The notes: generated by a model from the sequence alone, not told the origin. A stretch of DNA of 43,278 nt from Prevotella sp. (GCA_024680755.1 JAILBT010000009.1:1-43278), one strand, 5' to 3'. Counted from the stretch's first letter, positions 16,709 through 25,300 are shown. Numbers and translations: made by a program.

Positions 16709-17131
16709 ATGAAAAGAAACTACGTCTTTCAGACCTCATGGCCCGTGCGCGACTATGAGTGCGACATCGAGGGCATTGTCAACAATGCCCAGTACCTCCA
16801 CTATTGCGAGCACACACGCCACCTGTTTCTCCAGCAGTGCGGCCTGAGCTTTGCCGGGCTGCACCGTCAGGGCACCGACGCTGTGGTGGCGCACATGAAG
16901 CTGTGGTATAAGGTGCCGCTGCGCCCCGACGACATCCTGCTCTCGTGCATGAACCTGCAGAAGACCAACGCCTTCAAGTACACGTTCCGGCACGACATCT
17001 ATCGCCAGGCAGACGAGCGCCTCTGCTTCCGCGCCGAGGTGGAGCTGGTGTGCCTCGTCGGTGGACGTTTGTCGGCCAGCCCCGTCATCGACGAAGCCTT
17101 CCGGCCGTATGTGCAAGCCACAGGCGAGTAG
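16709..17131 (+). CDS. Acyl-CoA thioesterase (4HBT hotdog family)
   Basis: A 140-residue cytosolic hotdog-fold enzyme that hydrolyses acyl-CoA or acyl-ACP thioesters. The N-terminal active-site region is VRDYECDIEGIVNNAQYLHY (13-32), with D19 as the likely catalytic acid. The usual DxD of the family is ExD here. Length is normal. The start is ATG 16709: the open frame continues upstream only into the previous gene and the CGAATTA repeat, and no ribosome site exists there. The gene is followed by an independent promoter at 17189, so it is probably monocistronic. Confidence 0.87.
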   Translation: MKRNYVFQTSWPVRDYECDIEGIVNNAQYLHYCEHTRHLFLQQCGLSFAGLHRQGTDAVVAHMKLWYKVPLRPDDILLSCMNLQKTNAFKYTFRHDIYRQADERLCFRAEVELVCLVGGRLSASPVIDEAFRPYVQATGE

Positions 17132-17188
17132 CCGTTCGCGTGCACATCCGTATTGGCAAGCAGGATGATAAAAAAGAAAGCAGTTTTC

Positions 17189-17219
17189 TTTGCGGTCCCA
17201 CGTCTTTTTTTTACCTTTG
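17189..17219 (+). promoter_or_regulatory. Promoter of the LPP20/DUF4384/barrel/caspase operon
   Basis: TTTG at 17189-17192 and TACCTTTG at 17212-17219 are 19 bases apart. The leader to ATG 17288 contains a run of eight G after CCCCGC. It is the only promoter I see before the four genes that end at the terminator 21251-21288. Confidence 0.75.
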
Positions 17220-17287
17220 CACCGCCGTTTGCAACACCCCGCGGGGGGGGGAACGCCGGCAGACCTGCATATCAAGAAAAGAGAATC

Positions 17288-17836
17288 ATGCCTTGTAAAC
17301 AACCTACGAAAAGTATCGCCCGCAGAGTCGCTGCGGCGTTGCTGTGCCTGTGCCTGTCTGCAGGCCTCTGTTCGCCTCAGGCCCTTGCCCAGCCCGGCGG
17401 CCATCTGCAGAAGGAGAGCAAGAAGCTGGCAAAAGCGATGAAAACAGAGGGCTGGCAAGTGTTTGGCAGCGGAAAAAGCGTCAGGGAGGCTCTCGACGAC
17501 CACTATGCCGCCCTGCAGCAGGGCAGCGGCAGACTGACGCCCATCGAAGGCTATGCCAAGGCCAGGGAGCTGAACGTGGCTGTGAAGAAGTCGCAAAACC
17601 ATGCCGCGCAACAATATGCCGCGATGATGGAGACGAGCGTCGAGGGTAGCACCCAGACCGAGACGACATCTGCAACAGGCGACGCGGCCGGCAGCACGAC
17701 AAAGCTCAGCTCCAACTTCCTGTCGTCAACACAACAAAAGGTGAAAGCGCTCAAACCAACCGCCGTCTTCTATCGCAACCTGGCCAACGGCTGGGTGGAG
17801 GTGAAGGCCCTCTACCTGATTGACACATCCCTGTGA
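17288..17836 (+). CDS. Exported protein, LPP20-like, unknown function
   Basis: Start ATG 17288 gives 182 residues with a signal peptide (SIARRVAAALLCLCLSAGLC... ALAQ). A longer open frame from 17153 would begin before the promoter and is rejected. The mature part has KLAKAMKTEGWQVFGSGKSV and VREALDDHYAAL. It closes with KPTAVFYRNLANGWVEVKAL. This resembles the small periplasmic proteins that accompany LPP20-like and DUF4384 genes in Bacteroidetes, but I do not recognise a named domain. A Thr/Ser-rich linker lies at about 117-142. Its stop overlaps by a few bases with an alternative GTG start of the next gene, which suggests translational coupling. Confidence 0.75.
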   Translation: MPCKQPTKSIARRVAAALLCLCLSAGLCSPQALAQPGGHLQKESKKLAKAMKTEGWQVFGSGKSVREALDDHYAALQQGSGRLTPIEGYAKARELNVAVKKSQNHAAQQYAAMMETSVEGSTQTETTSATGDAAGSTTKLSSNFLSSTQQKVKALKPTAVFYRNLANGWVEVKALYLIDTSL

Positions 17837-17838
17837 AA

Positions 17839-18711
17839 ATGAAAAAGACACTGTTCATTGCCTCCGTGCTGACACTGCTGTCCACATCAGCCGACGCGCA
17901 GCGCGTGGAAGAGCTCAGCGGAAGCTACGTCTATGTTCTGACCGACAACGACAACATCACCCTGAGAGAGGCCAAGCGCAAATGCATCGAGCTGGCCAAG
18001 GCCGAGGCCATCAAGCAGGAGTTTGGCGAAATGGTCACGTCAGACGTGATAGACACCAACGTCGAGACCAACGGCGAGGCCACAAGCTCATTCTTCTGGG
18101 AAAACACCGTGGCCATGGCCAAGGGAGAATGGCTGGGCGACACCCAGCAGCCTAAGCTCGACATGCGCTATGAAGACGGCAAACTGCTCATCACGGCCGA
18201 GGTGAAAGGCAAGGCAAGGGAAATCATCCAGTCGAAAATCGACCTGAAATGGGAGATCCTGAAGGAAGGGGCCGACGGCAGGAAGCCTGCCGGCAGCTTT
18301 GACAGCGGAGAGCGCATCTACGTCAGCTTCCGCTCGCCAGCCAACGGATATGTGGCCATCTACCTCATCGTGGGCGACGACGACACATCGTGTCTGCTGC
18401 CATACGCGAAAGACGCCGACGGACGCTTTGACGTCAGGGCCGGACACGACTACATCTTCTTCGACAGAGAGCAAGACCCGCAGGCCCAGCACTACCGGAT
18501 GAAAACCAGACGCGAGCAGGAAGACAACCAGCTGGTCATCATCTTCTCGCCCAACCCCTTCACAAAATGCAACGACGTGTCGCTCGACAAGCTGCACCCC
18601 AACACGCTCAACACCCACGACTTCCAGAAATGGTTGCTCGGCTGCCAGCGGCTCGACCGCGACATGGTGGTCAGCAAGCGATGGATAAAGATAAACCAAA
18701 AGAAACAATAG
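17839..18711 (+). CDS. Exported DUF4384 protein with LPP20-like N-terminal part
   Basis: A 290-residue exported protein; signal peptide MKKTLFIASVLTLLSTSADA. ATG 17839 is preferred over the in-frame GTG at 17833. Residues about 38-130 (LREAKRKCIELAKAEAIKQEFG... then AKGEWLG) resemble the LPP20/FlgT-like fold, where AEADAKARALAELA patterns are usual. Residues about 157-245 form a DUF4384 domain (GERIYVSFRSPANGYVAIYL, LLPY, AGHDYIF). DUF4384 domains often travel with caspase-like proteases and kinases in bacteria; here the caspase gene is two genes downstream. The role is probably in the periplasm or at the outer membrane. Molecular function is unknown. Confidence 0.8.
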   Translation: MKKTLFIASVLTLLSTSADAQRVEELSGSYVYVLTDNDNITLREAKRKCIELAKAEAIKQEFGEMVTSDVIDTNVETNGEATSSFFWENTVAMAKGEWLGDTQQPKLDMRYEDGKLLITAEVKGKAREIIQSKIDLKWEILKEGADGRKPAGSFDSGERIYVSFRSPANGYVAIYLIVGDDDTSCLLPYAKDADGRFDVRAGHDYIFFDREQDPQAQHYRMKTRREQEDNQLVIIFSPNPFTKCNDVSLDKLHPNTLNTHDFQKWLLGCQRLDRDMVVSKRWIKINQKKQ

Positions 18712-18739
18712 TCCGCACACACAACAAAACCATACAAAC

Positions 18740-19687
18740 ATGAAAAAGAAACTATGCCTCTGCCTGGCCTGTCTGTGGGCCGCCCATGCCTTAGGACAGA
18801 AGGCCGACGAACAAGAGCTGCTGAAGAATGTCGACTGGAAGGAAGACAGCACCGAGATTACCACCATCAACGACATCGTTAAGACCCAGCAGGACCTGAC
18901 CAGCAGACGACACAACGAGCAGCACTTCCGCAACGTGTGGTCCAGAAAGGGCTATGTCAACCTCAGCTACAACACCACCGCCATGCTCACGCCCGAGCAG
19001 GTCATCCCCACCGGGCTGGACGACGGCACCGTCGGCGACTTCAAGAGCAACTGGGGCGCGTCGCTGCAGGTGGGACACAGCTATGCCATGCACAAGAAGC
19101 CCATCGCCAACATGGTGCAGATAAACCTCGACTTCAGCTTCATCGACCTCAACGTCAACCACTTCAGCAGCGAAAGCACCGACCGCAAGCTCTACGACAG
19201 CAACACGCTGTGGAAGGACAACGACAAAGAGTATTTCTACACACCGTGGAACCTTGAGAAATACGACTTCAACTATGGCATGGCGCTCGGACCGTCGCTC
19301 TGCGTGGCTCCATTCACAAAGATAAACAGCCCGCAGCTGCACCACCTCAAGCTGAACTTCTTCTTCCATGTGGGCTACCATGTGTCGTTCCTCTACTTCA
19401 GGAACAACAGCGACGCCGACGCAAACACCACGCAGACAAAACTGACATACGAGGAAAGAACTGCCGCACAAAGGCGCGAGAAGATGGAAGACAACCTGAA
19501 GCTGGACCTGGGACACGGACTGACCACAAGCTTCGGTCTGAGCCTGACGTGGAAGGTCATTGGCGTGGGCTACGAGTGGCGTTCGGCCAAGCTTAAATAT
19601 AAGTCGCTGTCAACAAACGACTTCGGCAACGAAACATACAAGTTCAAGGCTAACACCAATCGCGTTTTCATACAGTTCAGAATATAA
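18740..19687 (+). CDS. Outer-membrane beta-barrel protein of the caspase operon
   Basis: A 315-residue exported protein with signal peptide MKKKLCLCLACLWAAHALGQ. The rest alternates hydrophobic and polar residues in strands ending in aromatic residues (ANMVQINLDFSFIDLNV; LKLNFFFHVGYHVSFLYF; WKVIGVGYEW). The final residues are RVFIQFRI, an aromatic-containing C-terminal strand typical of outer-membrane barrels. A charged loop lies at about 226-255. No named family is recognised. It sits 28 bases after the DUF4384 gene and 32 before the caspase gene, so all are probably co-transcribed and may form one envelope complex. Confidence 0.78.
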   Translation: MKKKLCLCLACLWAAHALGQKADEQELLKNVDWKEDSTEITTINDIVKTQQDLTSRRHNEQHFRNVWSRKGYVNLSYNTTAMLTPEQVIPTGLDDGTVGDFKSNWGASLQVGHSYAMHKKPIANMVQINLDFSFIDLNVNHFSSESTDRKLYDSNTLWKDNDKEYFYTPWNLEKYDFNYGMALGPSLCVAPFTKINSPQLHHLKLNFFFHVGYHVSFLYFRNNSDADANTTQTKLTYEERTAAQRREKMEDNLKLDLGHGLTTSFGLSLTWKVIGVGYEWRSAKLKYKSLSTNDFGNETYKFKANTNRVFIQFRI

Positions 19688-19719
19688 GAACCCTTAACCC
19701 TAAATTCTATTTTCCTAAC

Positions 19720-21234
19720 ATGAAAAGACATATCCTCATGCTGTTGCTCTCGCTGCTCTGCACGCCAGAGCTCATGGCACAGTATAACACCAAAATCGAA
19801 GGCAAGTGCGGCGAAGACGTGAAGTGGAGCTTCGACGGCTTCACGCTCGTTATCTCAAACGTCAACAAGAAAGGCATGCCCGTCAGCATGACAGACTACA
19901 ACGTCAGCCGGAACGTGGCCCCGTGGATAAAGAAGAAGCTGAACGTGCGCAAGGTGCAGATACAAAGCGGCGTGACCACGGTCGGCTCGTGTGCCTTTGC
20001 CAACTGCCAGTCGCTGCAGGAGGTCGTCTTCGAGAGCACAGCACTCGACAAGATTGGCTGGGGAGCCTTCCTCAACTGCAACCACCTGCGCAACATCTCG
20101 CTGCCCACGGTGCTCAACAACATTGAGACCATAGCCTTTGCCAACTGCACGTCGCTGCCGTCGGCCTCGATACCCGACCGCTGCCGCGTGGGCGACCAGG
20201 CATACGCCTCATGCAGCAACCTGAAAACCATCGACGTGGCTCCCACGGCCATCATCGGACATCTGGCCTTTGCCAACGAAGTGACCATCAACGGCAAGAC
20301 ACGCCACGCCATGTACACAGGAGAGCTGCGCCGGATGCCCGCATACATCACCACGGGCAACTGTCAGGAGTTCGGACTGTCGCAAGAGTCGGTAAGCAAA
20401 TTCGCCACCACAGGGATCGCCCAGGTGGACTACGACTACGCCACATCGGACGTTGACACCGACATACCTGTCAACAACATCACACGACAGGACACCTACG
20501 CCCTCATCATCGGCAACCAAAACTATCGCTTCACCAGCGACGTGCCATACGCCATACACGACGCACGCGTCTTCGCCGAATACTGCAAGAAGACTCTCGG
20601 CATACCCGTGGAGAACATCCATATCACGGAGGATGCCACCAAGCAGATGATACTGGAAGAGGAGCTCGACGACTGGGTGTCACGCATACCCAATCGCCAG
20701 GACAAGCAGCTCATCATCTACTACGCAGGCCACGGCGTGCCCGACGTGAAGGACAAGAACAAGGCATACATACTGCCCACCGACGTGCGCGGCACCAACC
20801 CCAGGCGCGGCATTGCCCTCGACGACTTCTATGCGCGTATCGGCGAGCTGGCCTTTAACCGCACTTCTGTCTTGCTCGATGCCTGCTTTAGCGGCGTCAA
20901 CCGCTACAACGAGGGCGTGACCGAAGGACTGCGCGAGGTGGAGGTAGAGGCCGAGGAGGCCAACTTCAGCAACGGCAACGTCGTCGTGCTCTCTGCCGCA
21001 CAAGGCAACGAGACGGCCCAGGGCTACCCCGAGGAAGGTCACGGCCTGTTCACCTATTTCCTCCTGAAGGAACTGAAAGAAACCAACGGCTGGATACAAC
21101 TGGGCGACCTGTCGGACAACGTCATAAAGAACGTGTCGCGCCAGGCACCGCAGCTGAAGATGCAAAAGAAGCAGACGCCTTCCGTCAGCCACTCTGACAA
21201 CATGGCCGACACATGGCGCTTCCTGTCGTTCTGA
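19720..21234 (+). CDS. Exported leucine-rich-repeat / caspase-like (C14) protease
   Basis: A 504-residue protein with signal peptide (MKRHILMLLLSLLCTPELMA, mature from Q21). Residues about 75-185 are BspA-type LRR_5 repeats (VTTVGSCAFANCQSLQEVVF; KIGWGAFLNCNHLRNISLP; IETIAFANCTSLPSASIP). After a Thr/Asp linker, residues about 259-500 are a caspase/metacaspase p20-like domain: YALIIGNQNYR, then the catalytic dyad H338 (IIYYAGHG) and C389 (VLLDACFSG). Both catalytic residues are present, so an active Asp- or Arg/Lys-specific protease is likely. Acidic sequence at 404-413 (LREVEVEAEE) may be an activation or processing loop. It is the last gene of the operon, followed by a strong terminator. Confidence 0.9.
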   Translation: MKRHILMLLLSLLCTPELMAQYNTKIEGKCGEDVKWSFDGFTLVISNVNKKGMPVSMTDYNVSRNVAPWIKKKLNVRKVQIQSGVTTVGSCAFANCQSLQEVVFESTALDKIGWGAFLNCNHLRNISLPTVLNNIETIAFANCTSLPSASIPDRCRVGDQAYASCSNLKTIDVAPTAIIGHLAFANEVTINGKTRHAMYTGELRRMPAYITTGNCQEFGLSQESVSKFATTGIAQVDYDYATSDVDTDIPVNNITRQDTYALIIGNQNYRFTSDVPYAIHDARVFAEYCKKTLGIPVENIHITEDATKQMILEEELDDWVSRIPNRQDKQLIIYYAGHGVPDVKDKNKAYILPTDVRGTNPRRGIALDDFYARIGELAFNRTSVLLDACFSGVNRYNEGVTEGLREVEVEAEEANFSNGNVVVLSAAQGNETAQGYPEEGHGLFTYFLLKELKETNGWIQLGDLSDNVIKNVSRQAPQLKMQKKQTPSVSHSDNMADTWRFLSF

Positions 21235-21250
21235 CAGGCATGGCAGAAAA

Positions 21251-21288
21251 ACACGCGCCCGGCAATGCGCCGGGCGCGTGTTTTTTTT
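21251..21288 (+). terminator. Intrinsic terminator of the caspase operon
   Basis: ACACGCGCCCGGC (21251-21263) pairs perfectly with GCCGGGCGCGTGT (21269-21281) around a 5-base loop, followed by a run of T to 21288. This is the strongest terminator in the window. The second 159-bp composite repeat begins only four bases later. Confidence 0.93.
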
Positions 21289-21291
21289 CGA

Positions 21292-21450
21292 CAGGGTTTT
21301 TGCTTGTAGCCGAAAGGCTTTTCGGCTACAGGCGAAAGGCCTTTCACTTGTAGCCGAAAAGCTTTTTGCCTGTAGCCGAAAACCCTGACGGGGACTGTTT
21401 CGTACCTCAGCGGGGACTGTTTTGTACCCTGACGGGACCTGTTTTGTACC
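21292..21450 (-). repeat. 159-bp composite repeat, copy 2
   Basis: Read on the minus strand it has the same order as copy 1 (2257-2415): three 22-base units starting GGTACAAAACAG or GGTACGAAACAG, then GGGTTTTCGGCTACAGGC, then alternating CGGCTACAGGC blocks, ending AAAAACCC. Lengths are identical (159 bases) and most differences are single substitutions that keep the pairing. Confidence 0.85.
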
Positions 21451-21536
21451 CGTGCTGCGACATAACAGAGTTGTTACACCCGCATGTGGCATACGTTAAT
21501 TTTCTGAAAAAGCTTCTCAAAGTCAACGATTTTGAC

Positions 21537-21642
21537 TATTTTTGCAGCCACCTACCGGTACGCAGGTGTCTCACCTGCGGCAGCCGCGGGTGAGACACCC
21601 GCATACCAGTGCAAAGCGGTGAAATAACCGTTAGTTATATAG
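21537..21642 (+). promoter_or_regulatory. Promoter and conserved leader element, copy 2
   Basis: TATTTTTG (21537-21544) is a -7 box; no convincing -33 box precedes it. TTTGCAGCC follows, then a near-perfect long palindrome (about 21557-21606; arms of 24 bases with three mismatches, built on GGTGTCTCACC), then the 33-base box TGCAAAGCGGTGAAATAACC...TAGTTATATAG (21610-21642). The same arrangement precedes the GH2 gene. The start codon is 30 bases after the box. Confidence 0.7.
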
Positions 21643-21672
21643 AAGCGCACAACAACACACACATTCTATCCG

Positions 21673-24600
21673 ATGAACAAGCCCGACATACCCAAGGAGT
21701 GGAACCAGTTCTACCTGAAAGACGTGTCGTTTGTCAACCTGATGACCCGACGCATCTTCAACGTCCTGATAGTGGCCAACCCCTACGATGCCTTCATGCT
21801 GGAAGACGACGGGCGCGTGGACGAGAAGCTCTTCGACGAGTATATGCAGCTGGGGCTGCGCTACCCCCCCACCTTCACTCAGGTCAGCACCATCGACGAG
21901 GCCAACGAGGCCCTGCACAGCTCGGACATCGACCTGGTCATCTGCATGCCCGGCACCGAAAACCGCTCGGCCTTCGGACACCAGCAGACGGAGAACGACG
22001 CCTTCAGCGTGGCCCGCCAGGTGAAGCAGGCCGCACCGCAGATACCGTGCGTGGTGCTGACACCCTTCAGCCACGGCATCACGCGGCGCATGGAGCACGA
22101 GGACCTCAACGCCTTCGACTATGTGTTCTGCTGGCTGGGCAACACCAACCTCATCCTGAGCATCATCAAGCTGCTTGAAGACCGCATGAACATCGACCAC
22201 GACATCTCAGAGGCCGGCGTGCAGGTCATCATGCTGGTGGAAGACTCGATACGCTTCTACAGCTCCATACTGCCCAACCTGTACAACTACATACTGGCGC
22301 AGTGTAAGAATTTCTCGACCGAAGCCCTCAACCCCCACGCTGCGGCACAGCGCAAGCGCGGCCGGCCCAAGGTGGTGCTGGCGCGCAACTATGCCGAGGC
22401 CTGGGACCTGTACCAGCGCTACCACGACAACATGCTGGGTGTCATCAGCGACACGCGCTTCCCCATGCTTGCCCCCGACGGCCTGGGCGGGCCCGGCGGC
22501 GAAGGCGGCGACCCCGAGGCCGGACTGAAGCTGCTGGCCGCCATCAGGCAGCAGAACGAGTATGTGCCGCTGGTGCTGCAGAGCAGCGAGAGCAGCAACA
22601 GGGAGAAAGCCCTGGCCGCACGCTTCCACTTCATCGACAAAAACTCGAAGAGCCTTGAGCTGGACCTGCGCTCGCTGCTGGAAGAGCACTTCGGCTTCGG
22701 CGACTTCGTGTTCCGCGACCCCGCGACGAAGCGCGAGGTGGCACGCGTCCGAACCCTCAAGGAGCTGCAGGACCAGATCTTCACCATACCCGACGACTCG
22801 ATGCTCTACCACGTCTCGCGCAACCACATGAGCCGCTGGCTGTCGGCCAGAGCCATCTTCCCCGTGTCGCAGTTTCTGAAGACCGTCACATGGCACAAGC
22901 TGCAGGACGTGCAGGCCCACCGACAGATCATCTTCGACGCCATCGTGCAGTATCGGCGCATGAAGAATATCGGCATCGTGGCCGTGTTCGACCGCGGCAA
23001 GTTTGACAAGTATGCCCACTTCGCACGCATTGGCGACGGCTCGCTCGGAGGCAAGGGACGCGGACTGGCTTTCATCGACAACATTCTGAAGCGCCACCCA
23101 GAGATAGGCCAGCTGCCGGGGGCCACCGTGCAGATACCCAAGACGGTGGTGCTGTGCACCGACTTCTTCGACCAGTTTATGGACCAGAACCGCCTCTATC
23201 CGCTGGCCATGAGCGACGCCCCCGACGAGCAGATACTCGAGGCCTTCCTGCGCGCCCAGCTGCCCGACTCGCTCATTGCCGACTTCTTCACCTTCTTCGA
23301 CGCCGTGAAATGCCCGATAGCCGTACGCTCAAGCTCGCTGCTCGAAGACAGCCACTATCAGCCCTTTGCCGGAGTCTATTCCACCTACATGGTGCCATAC
23401 CTCGACGACCGCTACGAGATGCTGCGCCAGCTGGCACAGTCGATAAAGGCGGTCTATGCCTCGGTCTTCTTCCGCGACTCGAAAGCGTATATGACCGCCA
23501 CCGCGAACGTCATCGACCAGGAGAAGATGGCCGTCATACTGCAGGAGGTGGTGGGCCGGCAATACGGCGACCATTTCTATCCCACCTTCTCGGGCGTGCT
23601 GCGCTCGCTCAACTACTATCCCATAGGCGAGGAACGGGCCGAGGAGGGCATCGCCTCGCTGGCCCTGGGCCTGGGCAAGTATATCGTCGAGGGCGGACAG
23701 ACACTGCGCGTGTCGCCCTACCACCCCACGCAGGTGCTCCAGACCAGCGAGATGGAGACGGCCCTGCGCGACACGCAGACTCGCTTCTATGCCCTCGACA
23801 TGACGGCCGTGGCGGGCCGCGACATCAAGACCGACGACGGCTTCAACATCAAGCGGCTGCGCGTCAAGCAGGCCGACCAGGACGGCGCACTGCAGGGCAT
23901 CGCCTCCACCTACGACCCGCTGGACCAGGTGATACGCCCCGGACTGTATGAGGGCGGACGCAAGGTGATCACCTTCGACGGCGTGCTCTGCCAGGGCACG
24001 TTCCCCCTGCCCGAGCTGCTGCGTGAGGCGCAGCGCCTCGGGGCTGAAGAGATGAAGCGCCCCGTGGAGATAGAGTTTGCCGGCAACCTGAACGCCGACG
24101 GCACGGGCGACTTCTACCTGCTGCAGATACGGCCCATCGTGGAAACGGGCCAGACGCTCGACGTGGCCCTGGACCAGATAGCCGATGCCGACTGTCTGTT
24201 GCGCAGCAACAACTCGCTCGGACATGGCATCAACGACGACGTGACCGACGTGGTCTATGTGAAGACGCCCGCCGATGTAGCCGCCGGCCAGCCGGCCGAC
24301 GGTGCCGAACCGACCACCTATTCGGCAGCCGACAACCCACAGATAGCCGCCGAGATAGAGCAGATCAACCGCCGCTACCTGCACACCGAGGGCCTGAGCG
24401 AGGCCGACGCCGCCTGCCGCCGCAACGGCTACATACTGATAGGCCCCGGGCGATGGGGCAGCAGCGACCCCTGGCTGGGCATACCCGTGAAGTGGCCGCA
24501 CATCTCGGCTGCCCGGCTCATCACCGAGGTGGGACTGAAGGGCTACCACGTCGATCCGTCGCAGGGAACGCACTTCTTCCAGAACCTCACATCGTTTGGC

Positions 24601-24777
24601 GTGGGCTATTTCACCATCTCGCCCTATCAGGGCAACGGTCTGCTGCGCCAGGAGCTACTCGACGCCATGCCGGCCGTGGAAGAGACGGCCCATGTGCGCG
24701 TGGTACGCTTCAGCCGCCCACTGCAGATCATGATGGACGGCCAGAAACAACAGGGCCTGGTCCGGCTGGCCCGCTGA
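21673..24777 (+). CDS. PEP/pyruvate-binding (PEP synthase N-domain) protein with two receiver-like domains
   Basis: A 1034-residue cytosolic protein. Residues about 28-180 and 182-345 resemble two response-regulator receiver folds (NVLIVANPYDAF, DIDLVICMPG; then VIMLVEDSIRFYSSILPNLYNYIL). Residues about 455-825 are the ATP-grasp domain of PEP synthase/PPDK: GGKGRG (about 459-464), AVRSSSLLEDS (550-560) and the closing YLLQIRPI (about 815-822). The phosphohistidine swivel domain and the PEP-binding barrel of true PEP synthase are missing. A conserved C-terminal part has GYILIGPGRWGSSDPWLGIPV. It is therefore unlikely to make PEP by itself; it may be a signal-responsive phosphotransferase. Similar proteins are widespread in Bacteroidetes and uncharacterised. 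It has its own leader element. Confidence 0.82.
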   Translation: MNKPDIPKEWNQFYLKDVSFVNLMTRRIFNVLIVANPYDAFMLEDDGRVDEKLFDEYMQLGLRYPPTFTQVSTIDEANEALHSSDIDLVICMPGTENRSAFGHQQTENDAFSVARQVKQAAPQIPCVVLTPFSHGITRRMEHEDLNAFDYVFCWLGNTNLILSIIKLLEDRMNIDHDISEAGVQVIMLVEDSIRFYSSILPNLYNYILAQCKNFSTEALNPHAAAQRKRGRPKVVLARNYAEAWDLYQRYHDNMLGVISDTRFPMLAPDGLGGPGGEGGDPEAGLKLLAAIRQQNEYVPLVLQSSESSNREKALAARFHFIDKNSKSLELDLRSLLEEHFGFGDFVFRDPATKREVARVRTLKELQDQIFTIPDDSMLYHVSRNHMSRWLSARAIFPVSQFLKTVTWHKLQDVQAHRQIIFDAIVQYRRMKNIGIVAVFDRGKFDKYAHFARIGDGSLGGKGRGLAFIDNILKRHPEIGQLPGATVQIPKTVVLCTDFFDQFMDQNRLYPLAMSDAPDEQILEAFLRAQLPDSLIADFFTFFDAVKCPIAVRSSSLLEDSHYQPFAGVYSTYMVPYLDDRYEMLRQLAQSIKAVYASVFFRDSKAYMTATANVIDQEKMAVILQEVVGRQYGDHFYPTFSGVLRSLNYYPIGEERAEEGIASLALGLGKYIVEGGQTLRVSPYHPTQVLQTSEMETALRDTQTRFYALDMTAVAGRDIKTDDGFNIKRLRVKQADQDGALQGIASTYDPLDQVIRPGLYEGGRKVITFDGVLCQGTFPLPELLREAQRLGAEEMKRPVEIEFAGNLNADGTGDFYLLQIRPIVETGQTLDVALDQIADADCLLRSNNSLGHGINDDVTDVVYVKTPADVAAGQPADGAEPTTYSAADNPQIAAEIEQINRRYLHTEGLSEADAACRRNGYILIGPGRWGSSDPWLGIPVKWPHISAARLITEVGLKGYHVDPSQGTHFFQNLTSFGVGYFTISPYQGNGLLRQELLDAMPAVEETAHVRVVRFSRPLQIMMDGQKQQGLVRLAR

Positions 24778-24782
24778 GGGGG

Positions 24783-24860
24783 CCACATACGACAAAGCCG
24801 ACGGGACAGCCTCTCAGGTCTTCTGAGGCTGTCCCGCCGGCTTGCTTTTGTCGTATGTGG
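24783..24860 (+). other. Large stem-loop after the PEP-synthase-like gene
   Basis: Five bases after the stop, CCACATACGACAAA (24783-24796) pairs with TTTGTCGTATGTGG (24847-24860). CGGGACAGCCTC pairs with GAGGCTGTCCCG inside it, with a short bulge between the two stems. There is no T run after it, so it may act as an mRNA 3' stabiliser, a bidirectional terminator or a repeat. The remainder of the gap to RNase R holds the repeats listed next and no gene. Confidence 0.75.
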
Positions 24861-24883
24861 CGCGCGTCTGCTGGCAGTCTGGC

Positions 24884-25300
24884 GGACGCGACACGTCGCG
24901 TCCCTACAGGGGCAGAAGACTGCCGCAAGGGTAAAGGAAGATTGCCCCGTGCAGCCACATACCCAAAGTAGGGGCAGGCTCTTTGCCAGCCCGATGCCCC
25001 CCAACGGGGCAATGTTCAGCGGTCATTATCGAGCTCATAGCCCAGGGGGTATGATGACAGCGATATGCTCGCCCTGCGGCCGGCCCAATATGACGCTTGC
25101 GTTGTGAAACGGAGCAAGAAAGGGCAAAAGCACTGTTCTGCGCCTGTCAACGCTCACGAGGGCGATGTCCTCTCAAAATGCTTTTGCCCCTTCGGGGCGT
25201 TGGCTACGCCGCCTATTACCCGGGGCGTTCTTGCCTTGCAAGCGACCAGAGGTCGAGCGGCCCCGGGCTATGAGCTCATTGCCCCTTCGGGGCGTTGTCG
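24884..25300. repeat. Cluster of intergenic palindromic repeats
   Basis: At 24884-24903 is the palindrome GGACGCGAC-AC-GTCGCGTCC. At 24968-25014 is a copy of the GTAGGGGCAGGC...GCCAGCCCGATG element also found at 1244-1360. From about 25115 to 25300, units with GCCCCTTCGGGGC palindromes and AATGCTTTTGCCCCTTCGGG appear; these recur at 28068-28220. Several reading frames across this region are repeat artefacts. No promoter or RNA gene is recognised. Confidence 0.65.

Noticed and set aside
17153..17287. Longer start for the first gene of the caspase operon
   Set aside because: It would begin upstream of the -33 and -7 boxes and hide the signal peptide; ATG 17288 is consistent with both.
21054..21492. 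Reading frames containing FRLQAKSFSATSERPF
   Set aside because: They are translations of the composite repeat at 21292-21450; the same string would arise from any copy.
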